Notes: generated from the sequence alone by a model not told the origin. Shown: positions 1 to 9,200, counted from the first letter of the stretch. The stretch is 64,000 nt of DNA from Pyrinomonadaceae bacterium (GCA_030841085.1 JAVEDP010000024.1:248001-312000), one strand, 5' to 3'. A program made the numbers and translations.

Positions 1-909
1 GCGCCGGCGATGAACTCGTCAATGTGGGAACATCCGGCAACACAGCGGAATGTGGAAAGGCTCAAAGCCGACGGCGTCTTCTTTATCGAACCGGATGACG
101 GCGAGATGGCTTGTGGAACAATTGGTCCTGGCCGACTCAGCGAGCCCGAACGAATTGTCGCCGCCGCATTAGATATTCTGCAAACAACGAACACTGATGT
201 GCTGCAGGCCCTGGCTGGCGAGAAGTTGCTCATCACGGTGGGCGCAACTCGTGAGGCGCTCGATCCGGTACGCTTCCTTTCTAACAATTCATCAGGCCGA
301 ATGGGCTTCGCAATCGCGGAGGCAGCCAGGAAAAGAGGCGCTGAAGTTCACGTTATCGCAGGTTCCACTACGGCAGATGCACCCGCAGGTGTCGCAGTCA
401 CTCGAGCCTTTTCGGCTGCTGAAATGCACGCCGCGGTAATGAACGAGTTACCCGAGGCTACAATTTTTATTGGCGCGGCAGCGGTTGCCGACTATCGACC
501 GGCGCAATCCGCGCGGCAAAAGATAAAAAAGAGTGACGCCGAAATCACGATCAAGCTCGAACGCACGCAAGACATCCTCGCCGACGTTGCGGCCGTGAAT
601 CGAGGCGACCTGCTAGTAATTGGCTTTGCCGCAGAAACTGAAAACGTTCTCGCCAACGCGCGCGAGAAACTGGTCCGCAAGAATCTCGATGCAGTCATCG
701 CGAACGACGTCACGCGCGAAGGCGCAGGCTTTGATGCCCTGACTAACGAAGTAATCGTCATCAGCCGCGACAAAGATACCCCGATTCATGTGCCGCTAAT
801 GCCTAAAACGAATGTCGCCAACATCATCCTCGACGAGATCGTAAGATTGCGTGCGGCGCGTGAAAATCTCGCCAATTTGACGACCGATGAGCGGCGGAAA
901 AAAGCTTAA
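1..909 (+). CDS. coaBC: CoaBC, C-terminal part (phosphopantothenoylcysteine decarboxylase / phosphopantothenate-cysteine ligase), cut by window start
   Basis: A bifunctional coenzyme A biosynthesis enzyme: CoaB joins 4'-phosphopantothenate to cysteine and CoaC decarboxylates the product. The frame is open to base 1 and reads APAMNSSMW, the PxMNxxMW motif of the HFCD flavoprotein domain. The real start therefore lies upstream and the ATG at 10 is internal. EMACGTIGPGR carries the conserved active-site Cys of the decarboxylase half. The ligase half follows with TREALDPVRFLSNNSSG, GAAAVADYRP and VRKNLD, all closely matching E. coli Dfp. The stop lies 18 bases before the uracil-DNA glycosylase gene, so co-transcription with it and priA is likely. 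Identification is firm; only the N-terminal part is missing. Confidence 0.95.
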   Translation, partial: APAMNSSMWEHPATQRNVERLKADGVFFIEPDDGEMACGTIGPGRLSEPERIVAAALDILQTTNTDVLQALAGEKLLITVGATREALDPVRFLSNNSSGRMGFAIAEAARKRGAEVHVIAGSTTADAPAGVAVTRAFSAAEMHAAVMNELPEATIFIGAAAVADYRPAQSARQKIKKSDAEITIKLERTQDILADVAAVNRGDLLVIGFAAETENVLANAREKLVRKNLDAVIANDVTREGAGFDALTNEVIVISRDKDTPIHVPLMPKTNVANIILDEIVRLRAARENLANLTTDERRKKA

Positions 910-927
910 GCTCAACTTACCGATCTA

Positions 928-1824
928 ATGGAAACCCAGAACGCGCAACCTTCGGACGAACTCCTTTCACTGGCTACCGACATTCGGGAACATCTTTCTT
1001 GTCTGCACGAACTCGGCATCGCGTTTGTTGAGGCCCGGAATGTGGCCCAGACAAGCATCGAACCGGGCGCAGCTTATCCAGAGGAAGCCAACCACGAGCG
1101 ACAACCGACGCTCACCCAACCCGCGGCAATTCCGACTTTAGCTGCGCCACCTGTTCAACTTCCGAAACCAGGTAACGTGCCTGCAAGGCTTATCCAAACA
1201 GCGCCCAACACCTTGTTCGACGACTTGACCGCAAAAAGTCAAAAACTTGAAAAGACAACCGAAACTTTCGAAGAGATTTGGGCTGACATCGGCGACTGCA
1301 CGCGTTGTCCCCTTCACCAGGGGCGAACCAACATTGTGCACACTGAAGGTAACCGGCGTGCTCGCCTGATGTTCATAGGTGAAGCACCGGGCGCCGATGA
1401 AGATGCGCAAGCTCGACCTTTCGTCGGTCGCGCGGGACAGTTGTTAACAAAAATCATCGAAGCCATCGGTTTCAAACGTGAGGAAGTCTTGATTGGCAAC
1501 GTTAACCGTTGCCGTCCGCCCGGCAATCGCCCGCCGACTGAAGAAGAAGCAACGATGTGCAAGCCTTTCCTGTTACGTGAAATTGCTTCCGTCCAGCCGG
1601 AGGTCATTGTGGTGATGGGAAACACGGCGACCAGAAACCTGCTGAACGCCAAGCTGGGAATAACAAAGCTGCGAGGACAATTCCAGGATTACCACGGCGT
1701 GAAGGTGATGCCCACTTTTCATCCGGCCTATTTGTTGCGCGATCCATCCAAGAAACAGGAAACCTGGCAAGATCTCAAAAAGGTGCGCGACTATCTGGAA
1801 AGTACCGCGAAGAATAACTCGTAA
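928..1824 (+). CDS. Uracil-DNA glycosylase, family 4 (Fe-S type)
   Basis: Removes uracil from DNA to start base excision repair. The catalytic domain begins near residue 120 with CTRCPL, then GEAPGADEDAQARPFVG (motif 1, uracil-binding and water-activating loop). NVNRCRPPGNRPP and a further Cys 15 residues later complete the four cysteines of the [4Fe-4S] cluster. HPAYLLRDP is the C-terminal His motif that contacts the DNA minor groove. The first 115 or so residues are an Ala/Pro/Gln-rich extension without a recognisable domain; family members are often only about 200 residues, so 298 is long. The ATG lies 18 bases after coaBC. Family assignment is confident; the role of the N-terminal extension is unknown. 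Confidence 0.93.
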   Translation: METQNAQPSDELLSLATDIREHLSCLHELGIAFVEARNVAQTSIEPGAAYPEEANHERQPTLTQPAAIPTLAAPPVQLPKPGNVPARLIQTAPNTLFDDLTAKSQKLEKTTETFEEIWADIGDCTRCPLHQGRTNIVHTEGNRRARLMFIGEAPGADEDAQARPFVGRAGQLLTKIIEAIGFKREEVLIGNVNRCRPPGNRPPTEEEATMCKPFLLREIASVQPEVIVVMGNTATRNLLNAKLGITKLRGQFQDYHGVKVMPTFHPAYLLRDPSKKQETWQDLKKVRDYLESTAKNNS

Positions 1825-1872
1825 CGGCTAGCGGACTTTTGCAATTCAAAATTTCGCGTTACCTTCTGACGC

Positions 1873-4419
1873 GTGCACGACCCTTCCCAAGCCTTTAGCA
1901 AACCTTCAACAACGCTTGACAGTCTGTCCTTATCCGAAGCGTCTCTTGCCGCCGGACCAGCTCGATATGCCGAGGTGGCTGTACCCGTTCATGTTCTGAC
2001 AACTTTCATTTACCGCCTGCCCGAGGCGTTGCAAGCAAACGCTCAGCTCGGCTCAAGGATAACGGTCCACTTCGGCAGAAAACTTGTTACTGGTTACATC
2101 GTGGCTTTGCACACCGAACTGCGGCCGGGCACAAGTTTGAAAGAAGAGAACATCAAGGACGCGCGCGAAATTCCCGACTCCTTTCCGCTCATCACTTCTG
2201 AAATCCTGGAACTTACTCGTTGGGTTTCGGAATACTACCTGGCGCCTTGGGGCGAAGTGCTAAAAGCAGCTTTACCGCCGGGCGTAAGTCCACGTGTCGA
2301 GCAACTCCTAACGATTACCGAAGCCGGACGCGCTGAACTGGACGACGCTGCCGCGGACGACGAAAGTCCCAGACGACGCTTGCTGGAAATGGTGAGCGAC
2401 GCCGGTACGCTTGCGCTGGCATCAGCGGCTGACAAGTTGACGGAAGATGAAGTACCCAAGGTCGCGCGCCTGCTTGCGCGTGAGGGTTTATTGAACATTG
2501 AACAGCAATCCGGCACGGACTCGGTTCGCGCAAAATATGAACGGCGCGTTCGCTTGTCTCCCGCACCCGCGATTGCAAATCCGGATAACACCGGCAAACT
2601 TAGCGAGGCCCAATCAAGAGTAATCCAGTCGCTCAAAACTGCGGATTCATTAGCATTCCCGGAATTGCTCGCACGCGCGCAGGTTGGTCCATCGCCGGTG
2701 ATGACGCTTGCAAAGCGGAAGCTCGTTGAAATCTTTCAACAACCGCTACGGCGCGATCCGCTTAGTAATTCGCCGGCAGCCGCGGTTACAGACTATGTGT
2801 TGACGACAGACCAGGAGAAAGTCATTGCCGAAATCAATCAGGCGCTGGATAGCCACTCGTACTCGCCCTTTTTGTTGCATGGCGTGACCGGCAGCGGCAA
2901 GACCGAAGTTTACATCCGAGCCATGCGCGTGGCACTCCAGCTCGGCCGTTCGGCGCTCATGCTGGTTCCTGAAATTGCGCTGACGCCGGTTTTTTCTCAA
3001 CGCCTGCGCATGCACTTCGGCGAGCAAGTCGCCATTTTTCACTCGTCATTATCTAAAGGTGAACGTTTCGACGAGTGGACACGTGTCCGCAACGGCACGG
3101 CGCGAATAGTCATCGGCACACGCTCGGCTGTGTTCGCACCTATTCAAAATCTCGGGTTGGTGATTGTTGACGAAGAACATGAATCGACCTATCGCCAACA
3201 GGATTCGCCGCGCTACAACGCGCGCGACACCGCAATTGTACGGGCGCAGAAACAGGCGGCCGTGGTCATTCTCGGTTCGGCAACGCCTTCGCTCGAGTCG
3301 TTTCATAATGCCAGCACGGGCAAATATAAATACCTGCAACTGCCGAACCGGCTGGGCGGCCGGCCCTTGGCAGTGGCTGAAATCATCGACATGCGCGCAA
3401 CGTTTGCGCGCCAACGACGGCCGGCAATTTTTTCTGATGAACTATTGCGGGCGATTGATGCGACACACCAGCGCGGTGAACAATCGATCATTCTGCTGAA
3501 TCGTCGCGGCTACTCGAGCTTCGTGCTCTGTCGCTCATGCGGCGAAAGTATTCAGTGCCCAAACTGCGACGTCACGCTGACCTATCATCGCAGCGAACGG
3601 GTAATAATTTGCCACTACTGTGATCATCGCGAAGCCGCGCCAACAAAATGTCCCAGTTGCGACGGCAAGTACATTTACTACGTTGGCGAGGGCACGCAGC
3701 AGATTGAAGAGAAGTTGCGCACTCTTTTTCCCTCGATTCGAATCGCTCGCATTGATCGAGACACGACATCGCGACGGCATGCATTTGAAAAGTCCCTGCA
3801 CGACTTCAGCGAAGGCAAGATCGACATGCTGGTAGGCACGCAGATACTCGCCAAGGGCCACGATTTCCCCAACGTTACCCTGGTCGGAGTGGTCTCGGTC
3901 GATGCGGGCCTGGCCTTACCGGATTTCCGCGCCGCCGAGCGGACGTTTCAACTGCTAACGCAGGTGGCCGGTCGCGCCGGGCGCGGCGATCTTGCCGGCA
4001 AAGTTTTGATTCAGACTTATCACCCTTATCATTACGCGTTACGACATGCGAGCGGTCAGGACTACGCCGGGTTTTATGAAGAGGAGATTCGACACCGGCA
4101 GAATCACAGTTATCCTCCATTCGTCGCGCTAGCTTCGTTGCTGGTCCATGGCCCAAAACTAGATCAAGTCCGATCAGATGCTAAACAAGTGCGAAAGGAG
4201 TTGGACACGGCCAATCCGGATCGCATCGTGCGCGTCCTGGGCCCGGCGCCGGCGGCACTTGCAAGATTGAAAAATGAATTTCGCATGCAATTGCTAATTA
4301 AAGGTCGTAAGCGCCAGCAATTGCGCGACGTTATCGATGCGGCTTTGAAGGCAGTTGCAACTAACGGAGTCAATCTGCGCTCGATCAATGTGGAGATAGA
4401 TCCAGTATCAATAATGTAG
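1873..4419 (+). CDS. priA: Primosomal replication-restart helicase PriA
   Basis: A 3'-5' DNA helicase that recognises stalled forks and reloads the replisome. After an N-terminal DNA-binding region come HGVTGSGKTEVY (Walker A), IVDEEHESTYRQ (Walker B, DEEH box) and GSATPSLES. The zinc-binding insertion has CRSC, CPNC, CHYC and CPSC, eight cysteines as expected for two zinc sites. Motifs V and VI follow (GTQILAKGHDFPNV, QVAGRAGRG). The length of 848 is slightly above the usual 730-830, mostly through the N-terminus. The start used is GTG at 1873. A C-terminal SINVEIDPVSIM end is typical of the family. It sits 48 bases after the uracil-DNA glycosylase, making a coaBC-udg-priA run. Confidence 0.95.
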   Translation: MHDPSQAFSKPSTTLDSLSLSEASLAAGPARYAEVAVPVHVLTTFIYRLPEALQANAQLGSRITVHFGRKLVTGYIVALHTELRPGTSLKEENIKDAREIPDSFPLITSEILELTRWVSEYYLAPWGEVLKAALPPGVSPRVEQLLTITEAGRAELDDAAADDESPRRRLLEMVSDAGTLALASAADKLTEDEVPKVARLLAREGLLNIEQQSGTDSVRAKYERRVRLSPAPAIANPDNTGKLSEAQSRVIQSLKTADSLAFPELLARAQVGPSPVMTLAKRKLVEIFQQPLRRDPLSNSPAAAVTDYVLTTDQEKVIAEINQALDSHSYSPFLLHGVTGSGKTEVYIRAMRVALQLGRSALMLVPEIALTPVFSQRLRMHFGEQVAIFHSSLSKGERFDEWTRVRNGTARIVIGTRSAVFAPIQNLGLVIVDEEHESTYRQQDSPRYNARDTAIVRAQKQAAVVILGSATPSLESFHNASTGKYKYLQLPNRLGGRPLAVAEIIDMRATFARQRRPAIFSDELLRAIDATHQRGEQSIILLNRRGYSSFVLCRSCGESIQCPNCDVTLTYHRSERVIICHYCDHREAAPTKCPSCDGKYIYYVGEGTQQIEEKLRTLFPSIRIARIDRDTTSRRHAFEKSLHDFSEGKIDMLVGTQILAKGHDFPNVTLVGVVSVDAGLALPDFRAAERTFQLLTQVAGRAGRGDLAGKVLIQTYHPYHYALRHASGQDYAGFYEEEIRHRQNHSYPPFVALASLLVHGPKLDQVRSDAKQVRKELDTANPDRIVRVLGPAPAALARLKNEFRMQLLIKGRKRQQLRDVIDAALKAVATNGVNLRSINVEIDPVSIM

Positions 4420-4430
4420 AACCCAATGAA

Positions 4431-4514
4431 GCTAGTAGTTCAGAGTACAACCTTTAGGTTGCTCTTTTCCCAACCAAAACACGCAAGCTAAAGCTTGTAC
4501 TCTAAACTGCTGGC
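4431..4514. repeat. Palindromic intergenic repeat, family A (copy 1)
   Basis: An imperfect inverted repeat: the left arm contains AGAGTACAACCTTTAGGTTG and the right arm CAAGCTAAAGCTTGTACTCT, followed by AAACTGC. A second, diverged copy lies at 49395-49474. It fills most of the gap between priA and lpxD. It could fold in RNA and act as a terminator-like end for priA, but there is no T-tract. Confidence 0.7.
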
Positions 4515-4558
4515 CTCGCTGGTTACTCGCGATCCAATTGATGCGTTAGAATTCCCGC

Positions 4559-5608
4559 ATGAAACTTTCAGAACTTGCCCGGTTGACGGGCGCCAGCGTT
4601 GATGGAGGCCTCAACAGCATCGAGATAACGGGCGCTGCCGGGCTCGATGATGCTGGTCCATCTGATGTTAGCTTCCTGGCGAACCCTCGTTATACCGCCA
4701 AAGTAAATAGTACGCGCGCTGCGGCTGTCTATCTCGCTGAAGGAGCACAGACTGATCGCGCGATTGCCGTGCTGCGGACTAAGGATCCTTATCTCGCCTA
4801 CACACGCGCGCTTCGCTTGTTCTATCCGGAGCCAACCTTTGCGGCTATGATTCATGAATCAGCGGTGATTGATCCATCGAGCAGCGTAGCTGGAACTGCG
4901 CGAATCGAAGCCGGCGTAGTGATTGGACCAGGCTGCCAAATCGGCGAAGGCGTGCACATTTATCCAAACGTCACGATTTATGAAAACGTTGTTGTTGGCA
5001 AGAATTCAATCATTCATTCAGGCGTTGTCATCCGCGAACGTTCCCAGCTCGGCGAGCGTGTGGTCATCCATAACAACGTGGTCGTCGGCTGCGATGGTTT
5101 TGGTTATGCGAAAGACGAACAGCGCCGCTGGTTGAAGATTCCGCAAACCGGTCGAGTAGTTATTGAAGACGACGTAGAGATCGGCGCTGGAACTACAATC
5201 GATCGGGCTTCGGTTGGCGAATCGCGCATTGGACGCGGCACGAAAATCGACAACCTGGTCCAGATTGGTCACTCATGCACGGTCGGCGAAGACAGTTTGC
5301 TATGCGCTCAGGTTGGACTCGCCGGCAGTTCGCACATTGGCAATCGCGTCATTCTGGCGGGCCAGGCGGGTGTTGCCGGTCATCTGACAATTGGCGATGA
5401 CGTGGTGCTGACCGCGAAGAGCGCAACCAGCCACGACGTACCCGCGGGAAAAGTAATTTCCGGCATACCAGCGTTTGAGAATAAGGATTGGTTGCGTTCG
5501 ACGGCCGCGTTCAGGCGTCTTGGTGAGATGCAGCGCAGGCTGAGGGAACTTGAAAAAAAGCTGGAAGAAGTGTTGGGCCGGAAGAGCGGGGGCATGCCCC
5601 CTTCCTAA
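4559..5608 (+). CDS. lpxD: UDP-3-O-acylglucosamine N-acyltransferase LpxD
   Basis: Third step of lipid A synthesis: transfers a 3-hydroxyacyl chain from acyl-ACP to the 2-amino group of UDP-3-O-acylglucosamine in the cytoplasm. An N-terminal uridine-binding domain (about residues 1-100) is followed by a left-handed beta-helix of hexapeptide repeats from about residue 105 to 300. It includes IHNNVVVGCDGFGYA and IDNLVQIGHSC, whose His is the family's catalytic base. The last 30 residues form a charged helix. The extreme C-terminus (GRKSGGMPPS and the stop) is encoded by a palindromic repeat, see 5585-5663. It shows the cell makes LPS; other lpx genes are not in the window. Confidence 0.94.
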   Translation: MKLSELARLTGASVDGGLNSIEITGAAGLDDAGPSDVSFLANPRYTAKVNSTRAAAVYLAEGAQTDRAIAVLRTKDPYLAYTRALRLFYPEPTFAAMIHESAVIDPSSSVAGTARIEAGVVIGPGCQIGEGVHIYPNVTIYENVVVGKNSIIHSGVVIRERSQLGERVVIHNNVVVGCDGFGYAKDEQRRWLKIPQTGRVVIEDDVEIGAGTTIDRASVGESRIGRGTKIDNLVQIGHSCTVGEDSLLCAQVGLAGSSHIGNRVILAGQAGVAGHLTIGDDVVLTAKSATSHDVPAGKVISGIPAFENKDWLRSTAAFRRLGEMQRRLRELEKKLEEVLGRKSGGMPPS

Positions 5609-5663
5609 CCTGCAATTTAATACGTGGGCCAACTCAAGGTTGGGAAGGGGGCATGCCCCCGCT
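5585..5663. repeat. Near-perfect inverted repeat, family B (GGGGGCATGCCCCC type), between convergent genes
   Basis: The left arm at 5585-5611 and right arm at 5637-5663 are complementary over 27 bases with one mismatch; each arm also contains its own palindrome GGGGGCATGCCCCC. The left arm encodes the last residues and TAA stop of lpxD. The right arm ends two bases before the stop of the convergent SDR gene. Related copies lie at 14416-14554 and around 20530 and 20702. It may end transcription from both sides, though neither side shows a T-tract. Confidence 0.8.
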
Positions 5664-5665
5664 GG

Positions 5666-6415
5666 TTAAGTAACCGCGCCGCCATCCACGATCACAACTT
5701 CACCATTCATAAAACTGTTCCGGTCGCTGACCATGAACGCGGCATACTCAGCCAGTTCTTCCGGCCGCCCGGCACGTCCCGCTGAAGCCCAGAAATGGTG
5801 CATCTCCAACAAGCGTTGCGGAAGGGCTTGGGCCAACTCAGTATCAAAAATTCCAGCCGCTATCGCATTCACTTTCACGCCAAACGTGCCGGCCTCGCGC
5901 GACAAACATTTCGTAAACCCAATCATCGCCGCTTTCGAGGTCGCGTAATGTACCGCTGTCGGCAACGCCCTAATCGCGCCAATCGAAGTGATGTTTAGAA
6001 TGCTTCCTTTCCGCTGCCGGATCATCTGTTTGTAAATGGGTTTGGTCACAGCGAAGAGGCTGCCGACGTTTGTATTAATAACTTCGTCCCAGGCCCGATC
6101 AGTTGTCGTCGCAAAGTTATCGCCGCGATTGATGGCCGCATTGTTTACCAGAATGTCGATGCCGCCCCATTTTTCGACAATCTCGCGCGCGAGTTTTTTC
6201 ATCCCCAGCCGATCGGTGACGGAAACTTTGAAACTCAGCGCGCGGCGTTGAAACGCCTCGATCTTCGCGATTATTTCAGTCGCCAAATCGTCGCGGCTGT
6301 TGTAATTAAAAGCGACGTCCGCGCCTTCGCGCGCGAAGACTTCGCATAGCGCGGCGCCAATTCCGCGCGTGCCTCCGGTTATGAACGCGCGCTTCCCTTC
6401 CAGCAATAAACTCAC
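5666..6415 (-). CDS. Short-chain dehydrogenase/reductase (FabG-like)
   Basis: An NAD(P)-dependent oxidoreductase of the classical SDR family, substrate unknown. TGGTRGIG near residue 14 is the cofactor glycine motif, NNAAI is the adenine-stabilising motif, Ser in ITSIGAIR with YATSK forms the catalytic Ser-Tyr-Lys set, and GEVVIVDGGA is the usual C-terminal end. Length 249 is typical. The start taken is GTG at 6415 (MSLLLEGKRAF). It lies downstream of the glycosyltransferase on the same strand, but a strong terminator between them (6450-6480) suggests its own promoter. FabG, or a sugar or alcohol dehydrogenase, are equally possible roles. Confidence 0.88.
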   Translation of the reverse strand: MSLLLEGKRAFITGGTRGIGAALCEVFAREGADVAFNYNSRDDLATEIIAKIEAFQRRALSFKVSVTDRLGMKKLAREIVEKWGGIDILVNNAAINRGDNFATTTDRAWDEVINTNVGSLFAVTKPIYKQMIRQRKGSILNITSIGAIRALPTAVHYATSKAAMIGFTKCLSREAGTFGVKVNAIAAGIFDTELAQALPQRLLEMHHFWASAGRAGRPEELAEYAAFMVSDRNSFMNGEVVIVDGGAVT

Positions 6416-6449
6416 AGGCGGATTAGTCTCCTAACAGGCGAATAGTCTC

Positions 6450-6480
6450 TAAAAAGCCCGCTTCATTCAGCAAGCGGGCT
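6450..6480 (-). terminator. Rho-independent terminator after the glycosyltransferase gene
   Basis: On the minus strand a 9-bp stem (AGCCCGCTT with AAGCGGGCT) closes a loop of about 8 bases and is followed by TTTTTA. It lies about 150 bases downstream of the glycosyltransferase stop and just upstream of the SDR start, so it separates the two units. Confidence 0.8.
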
Positions 6481-6488
6481 AAGCTTTT

Positions 6489-6568
6489 TCGAGATCTCAG
6501 ATCTCAAAATCTGAGATCTCATAATGTCTTTTTTGAGATCTCAAGTCTCAAATCTGAGATCTCATAAC
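6489..6568. repeat. Short tandem/inverted repeat with about 7-base period (GATCTCA units)
   Basis: Repeated units of the kind TCTCAGA, TCTCAAA and TCTGAGA run in both orientations, so the tract is both tandem and self-complementary. It sits in the gap after the glycosyltransferase stop. Other 7-base-period tracts lie at 7838-7909, 10677-10840 and 25562-25695. Confidence 0.7.
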
Positions 6569-6627
6569 ATCTTTTATCGTGTGCTGAGGAATTAAACTCT
6601 GAAAACCAGTAACAGTCAAACTGTTGC

Positions 6628-7827
6628 TCAAGCGGAGAGCGCTTCGGCGAGTACGACTTCTTCATTAGCGTCGTTGGCAGCGGGAATGAGCGCCGTGATC
6701 TCTTCAACAATGTGTCGCGTGGCATTGGGAATAGCCAAGCCGATGGTCGCGGCGCGCAAGGCTGAGTAATGCGCTGTGTCTTCAACCATGCGCCGCACGA
6801 TCGGAACAATATCGCCGGCACGTTGCAACAGAACGCCGGCGCCGCGCTTCACAATCAAACTGGCAGTGGCCGCTTCCTGCGGCATGGGTGCGGTTATGGC
6901 ATCGCCGATAATGGGCAAGCGGCAAGCAAACGCTTCAAAAGTTGTCAGGCCGCCAAGTTTGGAAATCATGACGTTCGCCGCGCCCATCAATTCTTCGACG
7001 TGTTCCGAATATCCAATCACCTTGATGGGGAATGATGCGTCTCGGGCTAACGACTCGGCATCGGCTCGCAACGTTTCGTTCTTGCCGGCCAGAAAAATCG
7101 CCTGCACTTCCAACTGCCCGCGCACCAACTCGCGGAAAATCTGCGGAATGTTCCCGCCGCCTTCCCAACCAGCATTCACGAAGACCGTGAATTTATCCGG
7201 GTCGAGACCGAGCGCCTGGCGCGCCGCCTGCGCTGCCTCTTCGCCGGGATAGGCGAACTTCGGATGGACCGGCATGCCCGAAATCTTGATGCGCTCGGGG
7301 TTGATACCGTAATCGATCAACTGCCGTCGCGCTTCATCACTCGCCACCAGGTACAGCGTGACATCGTCGCAAGCCCAGCCCTTCCAAAAACCGTAATACG
7401 GATCGGTGACAACTGAAACGAGCGGAATGCGATCGGCGAGTTTCAACTCTTTCAGCACGCGCGCAAAAATGTGTTGCGTCAGCGGATGAACGCTGACGAC
7501 GACGTGGGGGCACCAACGCTCAAAAAGCTCTCTGATAAATCCGATGCAGCGTTTCTGAAAGAACTCACGCGTCTCCGGACGAAAGCGATTGACGCACCAA
7601 TATAGATACTTCATCCAGTGCTGCCGGTTGCGCAACAACCAGTTGTAAAGGTTGACCATCTTTGCCGTGATGGAATGCGACTCTTCGACCGCTTTTACGA
7701 CGCGCACAGCATACGACTGGCCATCGAAAAACTTCTGCACGCCGGCAACAATTGCCGCCGCAGCGGAACGATGTCCGCCGCCGGTGTCAGACGAGATGAT
7801 CAGGATTTTGGGAATGCGCTGCGACAT
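6628..7827 (-). CDS. MGDG-synthase/MurG-like glycosyltransferase (GT28-type fold)
   Basis: Probably a membrane-associated glycosyltransferase that adds a hexose to a lipid such as diacylglycerol. ILIISSDTGGGHRSAA near the N-terminus is the acceptor-side glycine loop seen in MGDG synthases and processive diacylglycerol glucosyltransferases. NAGWEGGGN starts the C-terminal half and SKLGGLTTFEAFACRLP is the GT-B sugar-nucleotide site (MurG and MGD type). The longer frame starting at 7899 would read its first 24 residues from repeat sequence, so the ATG at 7827 (MSQRIPKILI) is preferred, giving 399 residues. It lies just downstream of the radical SAM gene on the same strand, so the two may act on one glycolipid or glycoconjugate. 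Substrate is inferred only. Confidence 0.85.
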   Translation of the reverse strand: MSQRIPKILIISSDTGGGHRSAAAAIVAGVQKFFDGQSYAVRVVKAVEESHSITAKMVNLYNWLLRNRQHWMKYLYWCVNRFRPETREFFQKRCIGFIRELFERWCPHVVVSVHPLTQHIFARVLKELKLADRIPLVSVVTDPYYGFWKGWACDDVTLYLVASDEARRQLIDYGINPERIKISGMPVHPKFAYPGEEAAQAARQALGLDPDKFTVFVNAGWEGGGNIPQIFRELVRGQLEVQAIFLAGKNETLRADAESLARDASFPIKVIGYSEHVEELMGAANVMISKLGGLTTFEAFACRLPIIGDAITAPMPQEAATASLIVKRGAGVLLQRAGDIVPIVRRMVEDTAHYSALRAATIGLAIPNATRHIVEEITALIPAANDANEEVVLAEALSA

Positions 7828-7837
7828 TAACTCGATT

Positions 7838-7909
7838 GGTCTTTGGTCGTTGGTCTTTGGCTTTTGTTTTCGATCAACGATTAACGATTTACGATTCACG
7901 ATTCACGAT
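7838..7909. repeat. Heptanucleotide tandem repeats between radical SAM and glycosyltransferase genes
   Basis: Two adjacent tracts share a 7-base step: GGTCTTT/GGTCGTT/GGTCTTT, then AACGATT/AACGATT/TACGATT/CACGATT/CACGATT. The second tract runs up to the stop codon of the radical SAM gene at 7910. The first tract matches the long tract at 10677. Confidence 0.75.
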
Positions 7910-9073
7910 TTACGCCCTGACCGTCACGCCTTCCGCGTCGGGCTGCAAACGATCCATCTCTTTCCGCGCCTTCTTCATTTCCTTTTCCAACTTCTTGATT
8001 TGGATCAAGTGGCCGGGATTGAAAGGGAGCGACGGGTAATAACTATTCGATTCGTGCGTGCAGAAACAGCCGTCGGCGGCTTTCTTGCGCCGCTCTTTCA
8101 TCGCCGGCGAGAGCCACAGCTTTTGAAAGTCCCAATCAAACTCGCGCAGGTTTCCAATGGGCGCCAAATTCTCGCAAGACGAAACCGTGCCTTCATCGTA
8201 TATAACCCCGCCAGCGGTGCCCGCATAACACGTCATCTGCGCTTGTTGCGTTTCCTGGGTCTTAGCAATCAGGCCATGCATATAAATGTCGATTGCGGCT
8301 TTGAAAAAGCCGGCGTTGCCGCCGTAGTTGTTCTTAAGCGCCGCGTGACGTGAATCGTCGTCAATCATGGTTGCGAGTTTCGCGTAACGCGAATGATCAA
8401 TTTCGAGTTCAATCGGATCGGCTGATGGCGGACGAATGTAGTTGAAGTTAACTTTGTCCGGACGCAGGTCATACTTCAAAAAATCGTACCACTCAAAAAT
8501 CGTGTCCTGGTTCGAATTCATAAAGCAGGTGCACGTCTGAATGTCGAGTTTTGGATATTCTTTTTTGATCGTCTGGAGCTGGCGCGCCGTCTCGATCGCA
8601 ATATCCCACGACCCTTCTTTTTGCCGAATCTTCTCGTGCTGATGTTTCAAGCCATCGATGCCGAGGGCGACGGTCACGTTCAGATTGGGACACTCTTCGA
8701 GAATTCGTGTGATGTCCGGAAAGATTCGTTTTTGAATCTGCCCGTTTGACATGATGTAGATCGACTCGAGCTTGTTGTTCGTGTAGAACGCCTTCGCGAT
8801 TTCCGGCAGGTCTTTGCGCGTGAACGGTTCGCCGCCAGCCAAAATCAGAACGCCAAGATTGCCGCCCAACGTCTCGGAAATTCTTTCAATCTCGTGCGTC
8901 TTCATCTGCAGCTTTTTGCGCGGCCGGTCATCCAGCTCATCAGTGAAAAAGCAGTGCGTGCAGCGCATGTCACAGACGGAAGTGACCAGAATGTTCAGTA
9001 AAATTGGCGAAAACGGCTGGCCGACGGCCAATTTCGCATAACGCTTTAATAGCTCTTTAGTCGTAAAGTCCAT
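7910..9073 (-). CDS. Radical SAM protein with C-terminal SPASM-like cysteines
   Basis: A radical S-adenosylmethionine enzyme of unknown substrate. SVCDMRCTHCF gives the CxxxCxxC site for the [4Fe-4S] cluster and ILAGGEPFTRKDL the SAM-contacting GGE motif. Near the C-terminus CYAGTAGG, SSCENLAP and CFCTHES supply cysteines suited to an auxiliary cluster, as in SPASM proteins. Two starts are possible: ATG at 9115, or ATG at 9073, which has GAGGT just upstream and opens MDFTTKELLKRYAK; the second is used (387 residues). It precedes an MGDG-synthase-like glycosyltransferase with only a repeat tract between them, so joint action is plausible. Substrate could be lipid, sugar or peptide. Confidence 0.87.
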   Translation of the reverse strand: MDFTTKELLKRYAKLAVGQPFSPILLNILVTSVCDMRCTHCFFTDELDDRPRKKLQMKTHEIERISETLGGNLGVLILAGGEPFTRKDLPEIAKAFYTNNKLESIYIMSNGQIQKRIFPDITRILEECPNLNVTVALGIDGLKHQHEKIRQKEGSWDIAIETARQLQTIKKEYPKLDIQTCTCFMNSNQDTIFEWYDFLKYDLRPDKVNFNYIRPPSADPIELEIDHSRYAKLATMIDDDSRHAALKNNYGGNAGFFKAAIDIYMHGLIAKTQETQQAQMTCYAGTAGGVIYDEGTVSSCENLAPIGNLREFDWDFQKLWLSPAMKERRKKAADGCFCTHESNSYYPSLPFNPGHLIQIKKLEKEMKKARKEMDRLQPDAEGVTVRA

Positions 9074-9200
9074 TTCAACCTCAGTTAATAACGCACATCT
9101 TTTGATGCGAAACAAAGATTAACAGATAAGAGGTTTTTAACGTAACCCGAATTTGCGAGTGTAAAAGTTTTGTAATTGGAGGTGGCATGGACTTTAGTTA

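Noticed and set aside
7652-8353. A 233-residue plus-strand frame
   Set aside because: It overlaps the glycosyltransferase and radical SAM genes on the other strand and has no family resemblance.
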